DNA from: Bosea sp. Tri-49
Lineage (GTDB): Bacteria > Pseudomonadota > Alphaproteobacteria > Rhizobiales > Beijerinckiaceae
Assembly: GCF_003952665.1 (NCBI RefSeq)
Contig: NZ_CP017947.1
Coordinates: 390,532-454,531, forward strand
Direction: 5' to 3'
DNA: 64,000 nucleotides
In this document: piece by piece, positions 53,344 to 62,711 of the stretch
Position numbering within the stretch: the stretch's first letter is position 1
Layout of the letters: every line of letters begins with the position of its first letter
The notes under the pieces: model-generated
What the model saw: only the letters and a program-made list of their open reading frames with translations
Databases searched by the model: none
What the model was told of the DNA's origin: nothing
Position numbers and translations under genes: made by a program

Positions 53344-53853
53344 TCATGCGAAGCTCGTTCGCATCTTGGGCGCGAGTTTCGAGCCGCCCCTCCGGACTTT
53401 CCGGCCCAAAACCAGACAAGCAGCCAGAAGCGCTATCTGTGATGCAACGAAAGGCATTTCGCTCTGCGTCGGGGCCAGAACCTGCAGGAAGTCGATCTTC
53501 TGGAACGATTGAACGACGAGGACGAAGAGATTCAGATAGAGCGCCGTGGTGGCGCCCAATGCGTACGCCGTTACGGCGCGGCCTTGAGGTACAACGAACC
53601 AGGCCGCTGCGGCGATTGAGAGTGCGGCGAGCGAAAGCCCCCCGACGATCAGCGCTGGCGTCAAGCCGCTGATCGGAAACATGAAGCCGGTGACGCTCGT
53701 CGCCGTCGTGCTTGCCAGAAACAGGATTTGCCAACCCGAAAGCCACTTGTGCGCGGCCAGGGCCGCAAGCGCGACGATGCCGCTTATGATTCCGACGAAG
53801 CTGATGCCCACGTGGAGAAGAACGAACGTCTCGATCGCAAGCCCCACAATCAT
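53344..53853 (-). CDS. Hypothetical five-helix membrane protein
   Basis: A 169-residue integral membrane protein starting at 53853, with GGGGAGG before the ATG. Five hydrophobic stretches are visible (LLHVGISFVGIISGIVALAA, ILFLASTTATSVTGFMFP, IVGGLSLAALSIAAAAWFVV, ATTALYLNLFVLVVQSF, IALLAACLVLGRK). The start overlaps the SDR gene stop by four bases, so it is part of the 57245-to-53344 gene set. No family recognised; a role as quinone- or lipid-associated partner is conceivable but unsupported. Confidence 0.8.
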   Translation of the reverse strand: MIVGLAIETFVLLHVGISFVGIISGIVALAALAAHKWLSGWQILFLASTTATSVTGFMFPISGLTPALIVGGLSLAALSIAAAAWFVVPQGRAVTAYALGATTALYLNLFVLVVQSFQKIDFLQVLAPTQSEMPFVASQIALLAACLVLGRKVRRGGSKLAPKMRTSFA

Positions 53854-54674
53854 GACGACCTCCCCTGGATCTCGAATTTGCCTTGCGTGATGTAGCGGGC
53901 GGCCGGCTTTCTGAGCGAAAGCTGCGGACCGAGCGCTTCGCGCCCAGCGAGGAAGGCGGTCCAATCCTTGAGATCGGGGAGCGAGGGGATCGTGACGGCT
54001 TCACCCAGATCGAGGCCGGCCAAAGCGGCGTCAACCATGTCACCGACCTCCATGACCATCTCGGAAGGGATTTGCGCCAGGCGCTGTTCGTCCCAGATCG
54101 CCGTTTGCGTAATGCCGGGAAGTACGGCCTGGACGCGCACTCCCTTCGGCGAAAGCTCGGCATGAAGAGCCTCGCTGAAGGCCAACACGAAGGCCTTGGT
54201 CGCAGGATAGACGGCGGTAAAGGCGGCCGGCATCAAGGCGGTCACCGACGCGATGTTGACGATCAGACCCCTGCGCTGGCGCGCCATTCTAGGAGCAGCG
54301 GCCGCAGCAAGCCGGGTGACGGTCATGACATTAAGCTGGATGACGCGTTCGAGATGGTCGGGGTCGGCGGAGGCGAAGGGGCCTTCGCCCGCCATCCCGG
54401 CGTTGTTGATCAGCCCGGTAATTTGGGCGTCATCGCGAAGACGCTCTTCGACGCCGGCCAGTTCAGCGCGATTGCCGAGATCGGCCGCCAGAACTTCGAC
54501 GCTCACCCCGGTTTCCCTGATCAAACCCTGAGCGAGATCGCGGAGCTTCTCACCATTTCGTGCGACAAGCATTAGGGCATGCCCGCGCTTTGCCAGCCGA
54601 TCGGCATAGACGGCGCCAATGCCTGCCGAGGCGCCCGTTATCAGAATGCGTCCTGAACCCATCTCTGTTGGCAT
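53850..54674 (-). CDS. Short-chain dehydrogenase/reductase
   Basis: A 274-residue classical SDR starting at 54674, preceded by AAGGAG. The NAD(P)-binding motif is ITGASAGIGAVYADRLAKRG, with NNAGMAGEGPF near residue 95 and the catalytic Ser plus YPATKAFVLAFSEAL (Tyr-x-x-x-Lys). A basic residue after the second strand (LVARNGEKL) suggests NADPH. A much longer open frame upstream is antisense to the MBL gene and is not used. It is coupled to the membrane protein gene and follows the MBL-hydrolase gene by 59 bases. Confidence 0.92.
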   Translation of the reverse strand: MPTEMGSGRILITGASAGIGAVYADRLAKRGHALMLVARNGEKLRDLAQGLIRETGVSVEVLAADLGNRAELAGVEERLRDDAQITGLINNAGMAGEGPFASADPDHLERVIQLNVMTVTRLAAAAAPRMARQRRGLIVNIASVTALMPAAFTAVYPATKAFVLAFSEALHAELSPKGVRVQAVLPGITQTAIWDEQRLAQIPSEMVMEVGDMVDAALAGLDLGEAVTIPSLPDLKDWTAFLAGREALGPQLSLRKPAARYITQGKFEIQGRSS

Positions 54675-54733
54675 GGTCGTCTCCTTGAAGCGAAGGGGGC
54701 GGCAGACGGACGGTAGAGAGCCTCTGACGAAGC

Positions 54734-55657
54734 TCATGCGCCGCGAACGAAACGGTAGGCCGCTCCATTCGTCTCGACGGTGCCAAGTCCGGGATAGCTG
54801 AAATGATAGCCGAGCAGCTTCAGTCGATCGGAGGCGATGCGGTCCACGAAGGCGGCCCTTGTTTGGATCGCGGCCTGAGGATCGGTGTCGTTGCCAAAGC
54901 GCCAACGCGGGTGTTCGAAGGAGACGATTTCGTTCGTCACCACATCGCCGGTGATGACGAGCGCCTCTGGGCCTTCGAAGGCGTATGACATATGGCCTGG
55001 CGTATGGCCGGGCGTGGCGATTGCGTGAATTCCGGCCCCGACCTCGTCGCCATCCTTCACGGCAACGAGCCGTTCGCGTATCGCTGACAAGTCTCGCTGC
55101 GCGCCCCTTGCGAACGGGTGCAGGGCGTCGGGCAGGGTCGACCGAAAGTCGGGATCCATCCAGAAATCCCATTCGGCCGCAGCAATGTAGTAGGTCGCGT
55201 TGGGATAGCGCAGCCGCCCATCGGGACCGATTGCCCCCCACAGGTGATCGGGATGGGCGTGGGTCAACAGAACCTTGGTGATCTCCGCAGGATCGTGGCC
55301 CGCAGCGGCGAGAGATTGCGCCAGACGGCCTTCGGTTGGCTGGAACTTCCCGCCGCCACCGACGTCTACCAGGATCAGCTCATTGCCTGAACGGATCAGC
55401 GGGACATTGGCCTTGGCGTCGATCGATCCGGCACCGCCGCCGAGTCTCTGCTCTATGGTCGTCCACTGGGCGGGTGTGGCATCCGGCGCGACAATCGCGG
55501 CTGGAAGCGGGAAGCTTCCGTCACGCAGAACCGTCACGTCGAACACGCCGTGCTGGAGCCGATGCAAAGGCAGTTCGGCATAGGCTGCGTGCGGCCACGA
55601 GCATTGGACGGAGAGAACGGCGCCTGCAGTCAGGAAGCCACGGCGGTCGATAGTCAT
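54734..55657 (-). CDS. Tat-exported MBL-fold metallohydrolase
   Basis: A 307-residue metallo-beta-lactamase-fold protein. The N-terminus TIDRRGFLTAGAVLS is a twin-arginine signal. The metal site is THAHPDHLWGA near residue 135 with further ligands in TPGHTPGHMSYAF and ITGDVVTNE. These periplasmic enzymes include quorum-quenching lactonases and quinolone- or lactone-hydrolases. The start is ATG 55657, overlapping the DJ-1-like gene stop (55654) as ATGA. Substrate is unknown. Confidence 0.9.
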   Translation of the reverse strand: MTIDRRGFLTAGAVLSVQCSWPHAAYAELPLHRLQHGVFDVTVLRDGSFPLPAAIVAPDATPAQWTTIEQRLGGGAGSIDAKANVPLIRSGNELILVDVGGGGKFQPTEGRLAQSLAAAGHDPAEITKVLLTHAHPDHLWGAIGPDGRLRYPNATYYIAAAEWDFWMDPDFRSTLPDALHPFARGAQRDLSAIRERLVAVKDGDEVGAGIHAIATPGHTPGHMSYAFEGPEALVITGDVVTNEIVSFEHPRWRFGNDTDPQAAIQTRAAFVDRIASDRLKLLGYHFSYPGLGTVETNGAAYRFVRGA

Positions 55658-56184
55658 GGCACGTCTCCTTCGCGGGTTTGTCGGGGGCGAATGGCGGCAA
55701 GCAATGCTAGGACTGCAGCTTCGGGTGGCCAATCACGGCCGCCGAGGATCAAGAGGCCGTGGCCGGCGCCATCCGGCGCGATATCGATCTGGTCGGTCAG
55801 GATGACGACGGCTTTGGCGGCATTCATGAATTGAGCGATGAGAGTGGCGGCCGGCGTGTTCGTGTCGGTTTGCCAGAGCGCTCCGGGGATGCCGATGCAG
55901 AAGCCGCCGTCGAAATCCTGCACAAAAATCTCGTCGAGCCGCAGCGTGTTCGACACATCGTCCCGGGCCGTCTGGTCCGACCAGAAGCGATCGAGCAGTG
56001 GGAGGGTCTCGATTTCGTTGCGCGTCGGTCGAGAGGTCCAGGCGTGACCGCCCTGCGCTGAGGCGATCACGACTTCAATCCCTTTGTCCCTCAGCCCGAA
56101 ATAGACCTCCACGAACACCGATCTCTCGGCGGTCTCCGAGCCGTCCGCCGAGCCGATGATGAGCACCACACGCTGCGGCCGCAT
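55654..56184 (-). CDS. DJ-1/PfpI-like protein lacking the usual cysteine
   Basis: A 176-residue protein starting at 56184 after GGGAGACG. It has the DJ-1/PfpI outline: VLIIGSADGSETAERSVFVE, VYFGLRDKGIEVVIASAQGG and DFDGGFCIGIPGAL, with DVSNTLRLDEIFVQ between. The nucleophile elbow that normally carries cysteine (CHG) appears as VVILTDQIDI, so amidase or deglycase activity is doubtful. It is coupled to the MBL-hydrolase gene. Confidence 0.65.
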   Translation of the reverse strand: MRPQRVVLIIGSADGSETAERSVFVEVYFGLRDKGIEVVIASAQGGHAWTSRPTRNEIETLPLLDRFWSDQTARDDVSNTLRLDEIFVQDFDGGFCIGIPGALWQTDTNTPAATLIAQFMNAAKAVVILTDQIDIAPDGAGHGLLILGGRDWPPEAAVLALLAAIRPRQTREGDVP

Positions 56185-56276
56185 GGATATCGTCTCCCTC
56201 TTGCCGGCTGCCCGGGCGCGCTTTCCTCGCCAGGCAAATGCGCCAGGCTTTCGTGCAGGGGCCGCGAGAAGGCCGG

Positions 56277-57245
56277 TCAGCTCTTGAAGAACACCAGCAG
56301 GTCCGCGTTGACGATGTCTGGATGGGTCGTGCAGAGCCCGTGCGGCAGGCCCTTGTAGACCTTCAGTGTTCCCTGCTTGAGCAGCTTGACCGAAAGCGGG
56401 GCGGAATCCTCGAACGGCACGATCTGATCGTCGTCGCCATGCATCACCAAGACAGGGATATCGATCTTGCGCAGGTCGGCGCTGAAATCGGTTTCCGAAA
56501 ATGCTTTGATGCAGTCGTATTGAGCTTTCGTGCCCCCCATCATCCCCTGTCGCCACCAGTTGTCGATGACGCCCTGCGAAACCTTTGCGCCCGGCCGGTT
56601 GAAGCCATAGAATGGTCCGCTCGGGACATCGCGATAGAACTGCGCGCGGTTCGCCGCGACGGCCGCCCGAAAGCCGTCGAAGACCTCGATGGGCAGGCCG
56701 CCGGGATTGTGTTCCGACTTCACCATCACTGGCGGAACGGCGCCGATGAGAACAGCTTTCGCGGCGCGCGCCGTTCCGTGCCTGCCGAGATAGCGAGCGA
56801 CCTCGCCACCTCCCGTCGAATGGCCCACATGGATGGCTGCCTTGAGGTCCAGCGCTTCGGTCAGCGCCGCGACGTCGTCGGCATAGGTGTCCATCTCGTT
56901 GCCAGTCGCGGTCTGCGTCGAGCGGCCATGCCCGCGTCGGTCATGCGCGATGACCCGGAAACCGTGATGCAGGAAGAACAGCATCTGGCTGTCCCAATCA
57001 TCTGCGCTGAGAGGCCAGCCATGATGGAAAACAATGGGCTGCCCGGAGCCCCAATCCTTGTAGAAGATCTCGGTCCCATCCTTCGTCTTGATCGTGCCCA
57101 TCGTTTGGGTTCCTTCGGAATTGAGGGAATGCGCTGACGGCGCGGCCTGCGCCGCAGCTGACGAAGCCACGAGGACCGTGGTCGCGGCGGCGGCCGCGAG
57201 CAGGTCACGGCGGCTGATGGCGGAGGGGTTCGGTGAGGTGTTCAC
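56277..57245 (-). CDS. Exported alpha/beta hydrolase (chloroperoxidase type)
   Basis: A 322-residue alpha/beta hydrolase with a twin-arginine-like signal ([20 protein letters not shown]). The core resembles cofactor-free haloperoxidases: [20 protein letters not shown], nucleophile elbow [14 protein letters not shown] near residue 145, acid in HGDDDQIVP near 275 and [10 protein letters not shown] with histidine near 300. It probably acts as a periplasmic esterase or perhydrolase. It heads the set of minus-strand enzyme genes down to 53344 and lies 93 bp downstream of the large ATPase regulator. Confidence 0.88.
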   Translation of the reverse strand: MNTSPNPSAISRRDLLAAAAATTVLVASSAAAQAAPSAHSLNSEGTQTMGTIKTKDGTEIFYKDWGSGQPIVFHHGWPLSADDWDSQMLFFLHHGFRVIAHDRRGHGRSTQTATGNEMDTYADDVAALTEALDLKAAIHVGHSTGGGEVARYLGRHGTARAAKAVLIGAVPPVMVKSEHNPGGLPIEVFDGFRAAVAANRAQFYRDVPSGPFYGFNRPGAKVSQGVIDNWWRQGMMGGTKAQYDCIKAFSETDFSADLRKIDIPVLVMHGDDDQIVPFEDSAPLSVKLLKQGTLKVYKGLPHGLCTTHPDIVNADLLVFFKS

Positions 57246-57337
57246 TGCGTCTCTCCTCCTCGGCCAGTCAGGACACGGCGTCCTTTGGCGTGAGGTGAAG
57301 GTCGCTTGGCGCGGCGGTGTAAACCAGTGAATCGATG

Positions 57338-60056
57338 TTAAGCGGTGTGAAGCGCCCGCGTCACATCGCGCAACAGTTGGCCCGATCGCTGCTCCCAGGC
57401 GACGGCGCCTTGCTGGCGGGCTAACGCGCTCGATTCCGCAACGAGCGCTTCCACGTTCAGATCGGACCGGCCCATGTCGATAAGCGCCCGCGCCCGAAGT
57501 CGCATGAGCTCGGGTAACAGCCAGGCTTCACCCGTTCGCGCACAGCGCTGTTCGGCGTCTTCCAACATCGCGATGGCGTCGGAATGCCTGCTCGAAGCCA
57601 TCAACGCCGAGGCGATGACGAATTGGAAGAACGTGCGGTAGAGCTGAAATCCACTTGCCGCCAGCCGGTCCAAACCGGAAACCGCGCAGCGGAGATTTTC
57701 CCCGTCTTGTCCGCCTCCCAAGAGCGGGTGAGCCTGATAGCACTCTGCATAGGTGTGCCAGACGTCCAGCGCGTGTTCCCGGGTGCCATCCTTCAGCATG
57801 GCGAGGTAGCGTTCTGCCCGATCGCGATCTCCCGCGAGGAGCGACAAGGGGCAGGCCGCATCGGCCAAGGCATGGCATAACGTCAGGTTGTGGCCCGAGG
57901 CTTTGGCGGCGACGATCATGTCATCGACCTCCGCGAGCGCCTGGTCTTCGCTGCCCCGGAGCCACAACAGCCGGGCTAGCGTAATCCGGGCGGTGACAAG
58001 TTGATCGTACTGGAACCGCGCCATGTGGGCGCGGCCGAAGATCGGTTCGTAAGCCTCGAGCATCAGCCGGATGTGCTGCTCTGCAGCCGCATGTTCACCG
58101 AGCAGATGCTGTGATCTCGCCCGCATTCGCAAACCGATTAGGCGATCGGCCTGGTCCGTCGACCGAAGCGAAAGTTCATGGAATTCCTCAGCCCGCTCAA
58201 GCGAAGGCCGCGGCTCGCCCGCATTGACGCGGTCGACCCACATCGCCCAGAGGCCGCGCAGCTGGAAATCCACATCGTCAATTGCACGGGCAATCGAAAG
58301 GGCTCGCGACCACGCCACAGCCCCGGATGGTCGATCGGGGACGGGCCGCATATGGGGAAATCCCAGCGCTCCGAGCAGTTGCATCGTTTGGCTCGGTTGA
58401 GTGTCCTGGTCGATGATGTCGAGCGCCTGCAGCACGCGAGCAAGGCATTCGTCGACCAGGGACAACTGCTGCCAGAAGGGGATGGCGGCGATCGTGAGAG
58501 CGACGGCCAGCTCTTTGTTCCCGGCTGGAGAATACGCCCAATCCAGCGCCGCTCTCAGATTGCCCAGCTCTCGCTGATAATGGGACACCCAATTGGACGG
58601 CTCGCGCGTTTGCCACTGCTCCGCTGCCTGCTCAAAGACCGTCAGGAAATGTGCCGCATGCCTGGAGGCTGCACTCTGCTCCTCGCCGGAGGAACGCAGC
58701 GCCGCGGCCGCATAGGCTCGGGTCATGTCGAGCAAGCGGTAGCGCACGGGCTCGAGGGACAGATCGGCGACGATGAGGGATTTGGCGACGAGGTCCGCCA
58801 AGCAGGTTTCAATGCCGATGGCGGCTCCCGGCGAAGCCACAGCCCTCGCCGCCGGCAGCGAAAAGCCGGCGCTAAACACCGACAGACGGTTCAAGACGGT
58901 TCGCTGCTCGGCTGTCAGGAGATTGTAACTCCAGTCGATTGCGGCCTTGAGGGTTTGATGACGCGGGAGGGCGGTGCGCCTCCCACCCGTCAGGGTATCG
59001 AAACTCTCGCGCAGCGAGTCTCGGAGCCCGCGTATGCCCAACAAGCTAATACGACCCGCAGCCAGCTCGATGGCCAGTCCAAGGCCGTCCAATCGCCGGC
59101 AAATCTCGCCGACCAGAGGAGCGTCTATGTCGGAGAGCTCATAACCGCCCTGAGCTTGCGCGACGCGGTCTACGAAGAGCTGAATCGCCTCATATTCAAG
59201 AGCTGTGCTTGCGGTAAGAGCTTCGTTCTCAGTTGGGATGTCGAGCGGCGGAACCCGGCAGACCCACTCATTCATCACCCGCAGCGGTTCGCGACTGGTC
59301 ACCAGCAGCTTGACCGACTGAGCGACCGCCAGCGCATCCGCCAAACGCGCGACGTCATCGATCAAATGTTCGCAGCAGTCGAGCACGATGAGCATCGAAC
59401 GACCTGCGAGTTTTCTCCGCCAATTCCTCAAGGGGCCGCAATGACCCGATTACGCAGCGGGCGCCCGCCGCAACGGCCGGAAGGAGATGCGCGGGATCGG
59501 CTATTGTCCCCACATCGATCAAGGCGAAGCCATCGGGAAAATCGTCAGCGGCTCTGGCCATCATTGCGATCGCCAATGTCGTCTTGCCGATCCCGCCCGC
59601 TCCGACCAGCGATACGATCCGCTGGCGTTGCAATTGCTGGAGAAGGGCATTCAGGATCTCGCTCCGGCCGATCAGGTTGAGCGCCGGAATGGCAAAGTGG
59701 CCAGCTGCGGACGTGTTCGAGGGCTCGACGGATGCTGTAACCGTGTTGGCTGCCGCGACGAAGCAGTAGCCCCGTCCAGGTACGTTCGCGATGTACTCAA
59801 TCGTGGGGTCGACTGCCGCGAGTACCTTTCTCAACGCGCCGACATGGACTCGCAGGTTGCCGGGATCGACGAACGTCTCGGGCCAGACCTGAGCCACGAG
59901 GTTGTCGTGGCTGATCGTTTCGCCTGGCCGCGACGCGAGCGCGAACAGCAAATCGAGCGCTCGACTTCCGACCTTTACGACTTCGCCATGCGCGCTCAGC
60001 ACCCTTTCGCGTGGTGCGAGACAAAATGGACCGAATTGGATCGATACCGCTGGCAA
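57338..60056 (-). pseudogene. Winged-helix/NB-ARC/TPR transcriptional regulator with one-base frameshift
   Basis: The first frame (TTG 60056) has an OmpR/CadC-type winged helix (RALDLLFALASRPGETISHD, RVHVGALRKVLA) at residues 1-105, then an NB-ARC-like ATPase with Walker A LVGAGGIGKTTLAIA near 155. At 59411-59414 four T (A on the coding strand) replace an expected three; the frame then continues as KLAGRSMLIVLDCCEHLIDD, with Walker B and LLVTSREPLRV, and a long TPR-like helical region to 57338. Corrected, it would be about 905 residues of the predicted-ATPase regulator family. It lies upstream of the hydrolase-SDR set on the same strand and could control it. The single insertion in an A-run may be an error. 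Confidence 0.82.
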
Positions 60057-60277
60057 CGTCGTGTCCCATGATGGCGGAGCAATCCAAAGTCGCAGGTAGC
60101 GACCGCGCTTTGAACCCCGACTTTCGATGCCGCAGGGTAATCGCCCCCAATAGGCGTCCTCAATGGTCGCCTTCGCCCCTAAACCAGAGCGTGTCCATCA
60201 GGGTCAACGGCGGGATAATCCGCAGCGGCTACGAGCGCGCGTGGGTCGATAACCAAGTCAGCGAACCCGGTCGGGGA

Positions 60278-60320
60278 GGTCCGCTTCCGGATAACGGTCC
60301 AATGTCGGCTCCTGGCGCAA
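60278..60320. repeat. Dispersed ~43-bp intergenic element, copy C
   Basis: A copy of the element at 6508 (GGTCCGCTTCCGG ... CTCCTGGCGC), next to the esterase remnant as copy B is to the full esterase gene. The stretch 60057-60277 otherwise holds nothing I can support. Confidence 0.5.
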
Positions 60321-60328
60321 AGGGCGCC

Positions 60329-60437
60329 TCAGATCTTCCAAGCCGCGGTGCGTCCGGGCTGGACGGCGTCGGCAAGCTTATAGCCGCTTTCGCGGCCGAG
60401 AATGTTGATGCCCTTGCCGTCGGGCGAGAGCGGCCGC
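60329..60437 (-). pseudogene. C-terminal remnant of a second carboxylesterase
   Basis: The minus strand encodes the last 35-36 residues of a carboxylesterase, WRPLSPDGKGINILGRESGY and KLADAVQPGRTAAWKI then a stop, nearly matching the end of the full gene at 8354-9973 (WRPVSPDGKGVNILGRDSGY). The rest of the gene is missing, and the sequence changes abruptly near 60440 into another broken gene on the opposite strand. Confidence 0.85.
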
Positions 60438-60445
60438 CAGCCGCG

Positions 60446-60766
60446 CAGGCACATGCGATCGTGTATGGGCTGGTTCAGCAAATTTTCGACCTGGAGGGTC
60501 GCCTAAGGGGCAACATCGCCGCACTGGAGATCTATGATGCCCAGGTCGGTCCCGGCTATGGCCAGCCGACCCCCCGCGATGATCGAGGCCGTTGAACTGG
60601 TGGCACGCACCGAAGGGATTCTGCTCGACCCGGTCTACACCGGCAAGGCGATGGCGGGCCTTCTCTCGCGTGAGGAGCGGCGCCTTTGCGCCCGACGAAA
60701 CCGTGGTCTTCTGGCATACGGGCGGCGCCACTGGCCTCTTCGCCTATCCAGAACTGTTCAGGGGTA
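60446..60766 (+). pseudogene. PLP-dependent desulfhydrase/ACC-deaminase family, C-terminal remnant with frameshifts
   Basis: The plus strand carries the end of a D-cysteine desulfhydrase/ACC deaminase-like gene in three frames: [16 protein letters not shown] up to about 60576, then [20 protein letters not shown] and [12 protein letters not shown] to about 60665, then [20 protein letters not shown] with [11 protein letters not shown]. The N-terminal two thirds, including the PLP-binding lysine region, are absent. Its truncated 5' side abuts the truncated 5' side of the esterase remnant. Confidence 0.8.
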
Positions 60767-61013
60767 GGTTGGTCGCAAGATGGCACTTGCCCAACGGAAT
60801 CCAGCCTTGGAAAATGGGCGAGCAGGGAAGGCGGTTGCGCTCATCGTGGGGGGTGAGAGCTCAGCTGAGTCAATTGTGCCGTACACCCAGGCCAAGCCAG
60901 CCAGCCGGGCGTCCTTGCTGCGGGTGCAGAATTGGCAGCGGAAGCGCACCACCACCCCAAGGAAAGTCTAGCAGCGAGGTGTCTTCGTTCGACGGTTCCA
61001 TGGGCGTCATACA

Positions 61014-61220
61014 TCAGATGGCCTCGCGCGGCGGCCTGGCGCCTTCCGAGAACACCCCCTGGATGAAGCCCTTCGACACCGCCCGGTCGGCGTCCGCCAG
61101 CACGATCTTCAACTTCTCGTATGTCACCCTCAAAGCGGCGCGTTCGCTGGCATGCGCGTCGATCAATTCGACGAGCTCGCACTCCAATTCGTCGCGCTCC
61201 GGCAATGGCTCGGCTGACAT
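61014..61220 (-). CDS. Small helical hypothetical protein
   Basis: A 68-residue protein (MSAEPLPERDELECELVELI then ERAALRVTYEKLKIVLAD), strongly helical and acidic, with a possible coiled coil. A GGGGAT site lies nine bases upstream. Family not recognised. The stretch 60767-61013 before it holds nothing I can support. Confidence 0.5.
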   Translation of the reverse strand: MSAEPLPERDELECELVELIDAHASERAALRVTYEKLKIVLADADRAVSKGFIQGVFSEGARPPREAI

Positions 61221-61323
61221 GTTCCGTATCCCCAGATATGAGAACAGAATGAGAACTAGCCCGGCGAAGAGTCAACCCTGATGCCATCCGAAACCCTCGC
61301 CGCGCCTACAATAGGACGGCTCG

Positions 61324-61590
61324 ATGGCGCAGCCGGCGACGGTCGGCTCCGATCGAGCGCGAGGGCTTCAGCGCGCCGAGGTCTGGTGCAACGACTGCCT
61401 GCATCACGCTGAGATCAGCATGGATGGGCTGCCCGACGATCTGCCTGTTCCGGATATCTGCCTGCGCTACCGCTGCTCGAAATGCGGCAGCAAGAACCTG
61501 ATGTCTCGTGGCAGTATCAATGAGCATTATGAGATCGTGGATCGACAGATAGGCCGCGACCAGAGCATCGCCCGCAAATCAGGCGCATAG
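61324..61590 (+). CDS. Small zinc-ribbon-like hypothetical protein
   Basis: An 88-residue protein with two CxxC pairs, VWCNDCLHHAEISMDGLP near residue 22 and RYRCSKCGSKNLMSRGS near 50, making a zinc ribbon likely. The sequence between them (DDLPVPDICLR) is of a kind common in small Hyphomicrobiales proteins. Function unknown; DNA or protein binding is possible. Confidence 0.75.
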   Translation: MAQPATVGSDRARGLQRAEVWCNDCLHHAEISMDGLPDDLPVPDICLRYRCSKCGSKNLMSRGSINEHYEIVDRQIGRDQSIARKSGA

Positions 61591-61734
61591 CAGCCTCATT
61601 CACGGCGGAGCTTTGCCCCGTCAGACTATGGCACGCGGGTCTTGCAGCGCCGGAACTCGTTACCAAATCAATTTCCGCCTCCAAAATGAGGCGCCCTAAA
61701 CCCGGATCCATGTTGCTTTTAGGAGGATATGGCT

Positions 61735-62077
61735 ATGGCAACATTCCCATTTCGCCGCCGAAACAGCGGGGGCTTGCGCTCGAAAGATTCAGAGCACTTC
61801 GAACGACCGGTCATTATCCTGGTTGGCCTCGGGCACCCCGCGGCAATCTCATCGGTGATGGAAGCCTATATGTTTCTGGTCGACTGGCCCCCGAGCAAGC
61901 GCGACCCTGCTCATGAGTTCGCGATAAAGGCCTGCCTTGCTGCGATGCGTGGCGAGGTCGAGGCGGGAAACCGTGCGAGGCATCTTTGCTACCCTTGCCG
62001 AGAAGTACGACATCCTCGCCCCGACGTCGCCGCATTCGGCCCCTGCCTATACGAGGGCCCACAAGGCAGAGGCGTAA
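61735..62077 (+). pseudogene. DUF982 protein gene with one-base insertion
   Basis: The start is ATG 61735, because AGGAGG at 61721-61726 is eight bases before it, and too close to the ATG at 61729. The DUF982 pattern RPVIILVGLGHPAAISSVME with AYMFLVDWPPSKRDPAHEFA follows. At GGG 61965-61967 the frame is off by one: the expected ETVRGIFATLAEKYDILAPT occurs one frame over and runs to a TAA at 62075. One extra G explains it. Read as is, the frame ends at 62097 with a scrambled C-terminus. Confidence 0.8.
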
Positions 62078-62279
62078 TATCGGCCGTGGCGTCTTAGCGT
62101 CGTCTCGTAGCTGGGCGACAGCGCCAAATGAAGGCCCCGCCAGCTGATCCTGAAGCTGACGGGGCCCATCGTGGAACACATCTTGGATGAGCGTTGAACG
62201 CCGCTAAGGCACGCCGGCTCGGTCAACAAAGGGCATGTCGGGTGCGATTATTATGCATTGGGGGGCTGTTCAACGGATG

Positions 62280-62711
62280 TCATGGCCGATGGGTGAGCAG
62301 CAGATGCCGCTCGCGCCTCCTCCGAGGAACATCAACCTTGTGGAATGCTAAATAGTCAACACCAGGGTCATTTGGCGTCACAGACCAATATATCCATTGA
62401 CTCCCGCTTTGGCAAAGGCGTTTGTTTTGATCGTCCTTTTGACAAATCTGACCATTATCCAAGTATGCTATTGGTATTCCTCCCGACGACCAGGAGTTGT
62501 TGTCAAGAAAATAGGCGGCAGTATCCCAAGTACCAAGCACTGAGTTATTAATCATGTTACCGAATTGCCATCCCGGCGCTCCCAATCGAGAATCTGAATG
62601 GTTAGAATCTGAATCCCACATCTGAAGACGATTGTTAATGTCGCTTGTCAACAGACAGTATCTGTTGGATGTAGTTAACCATTGCGAATTGCTCGCTCGA
62701 AGATAAAACAT
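62280..62711 (-). CDS. AT-rich orphan gene, Trp/Asn-rich protein of unknown function
   Basis: A 143-residue frame with much lower GC than its surroundings. I place the start at 62711 (MFYLRASNSQWLTTSNRY), six bases after GGAG; an ATG at 62750 is the alternative. The protein is rich in Trp, Asn, Ser and Asp (LQMWDSDSNHSDSRLGAPGW, then DTAAYFLDNNSWSSGGIPIA) and has four cysteines. No signal peptide. It could be a small beta-rich carbohydrate- or protein-binding protein, but no family is recognised. The composition indicates recent transfer. The 367-bp stretch 62712-63078 downstream of the ligase gene is also AT-rich at first and holds no gene. Confidence 0.55.
   Translation of the reverse strand: MFYLRASNSQWLTTSNRYCLLTSDINNRLQMWDSDSNHSDSRLGAPGWQFGNMINNSVLGTWDTAAYFLDNNSWSSGGIPIAYLDNGQICQKDDQNKRLCQSGSQWIYWSVTPNDPGVDYLAFHKVDVPRRRRERHLLLTHRP

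Noticed and set aside
54677..55241. N-terminal extension of the SDR frame
   Set aside because: The extension reads antisense-like low-complexity sequence over the MBL-hydrolase gene; the ATG at 54674 has a good ribosome-binding site.
58178..59680. 500-codon plus-strand open frame
   Set aside because: Antisense to the TPR part of the large regulator; no start signal or family pattern.
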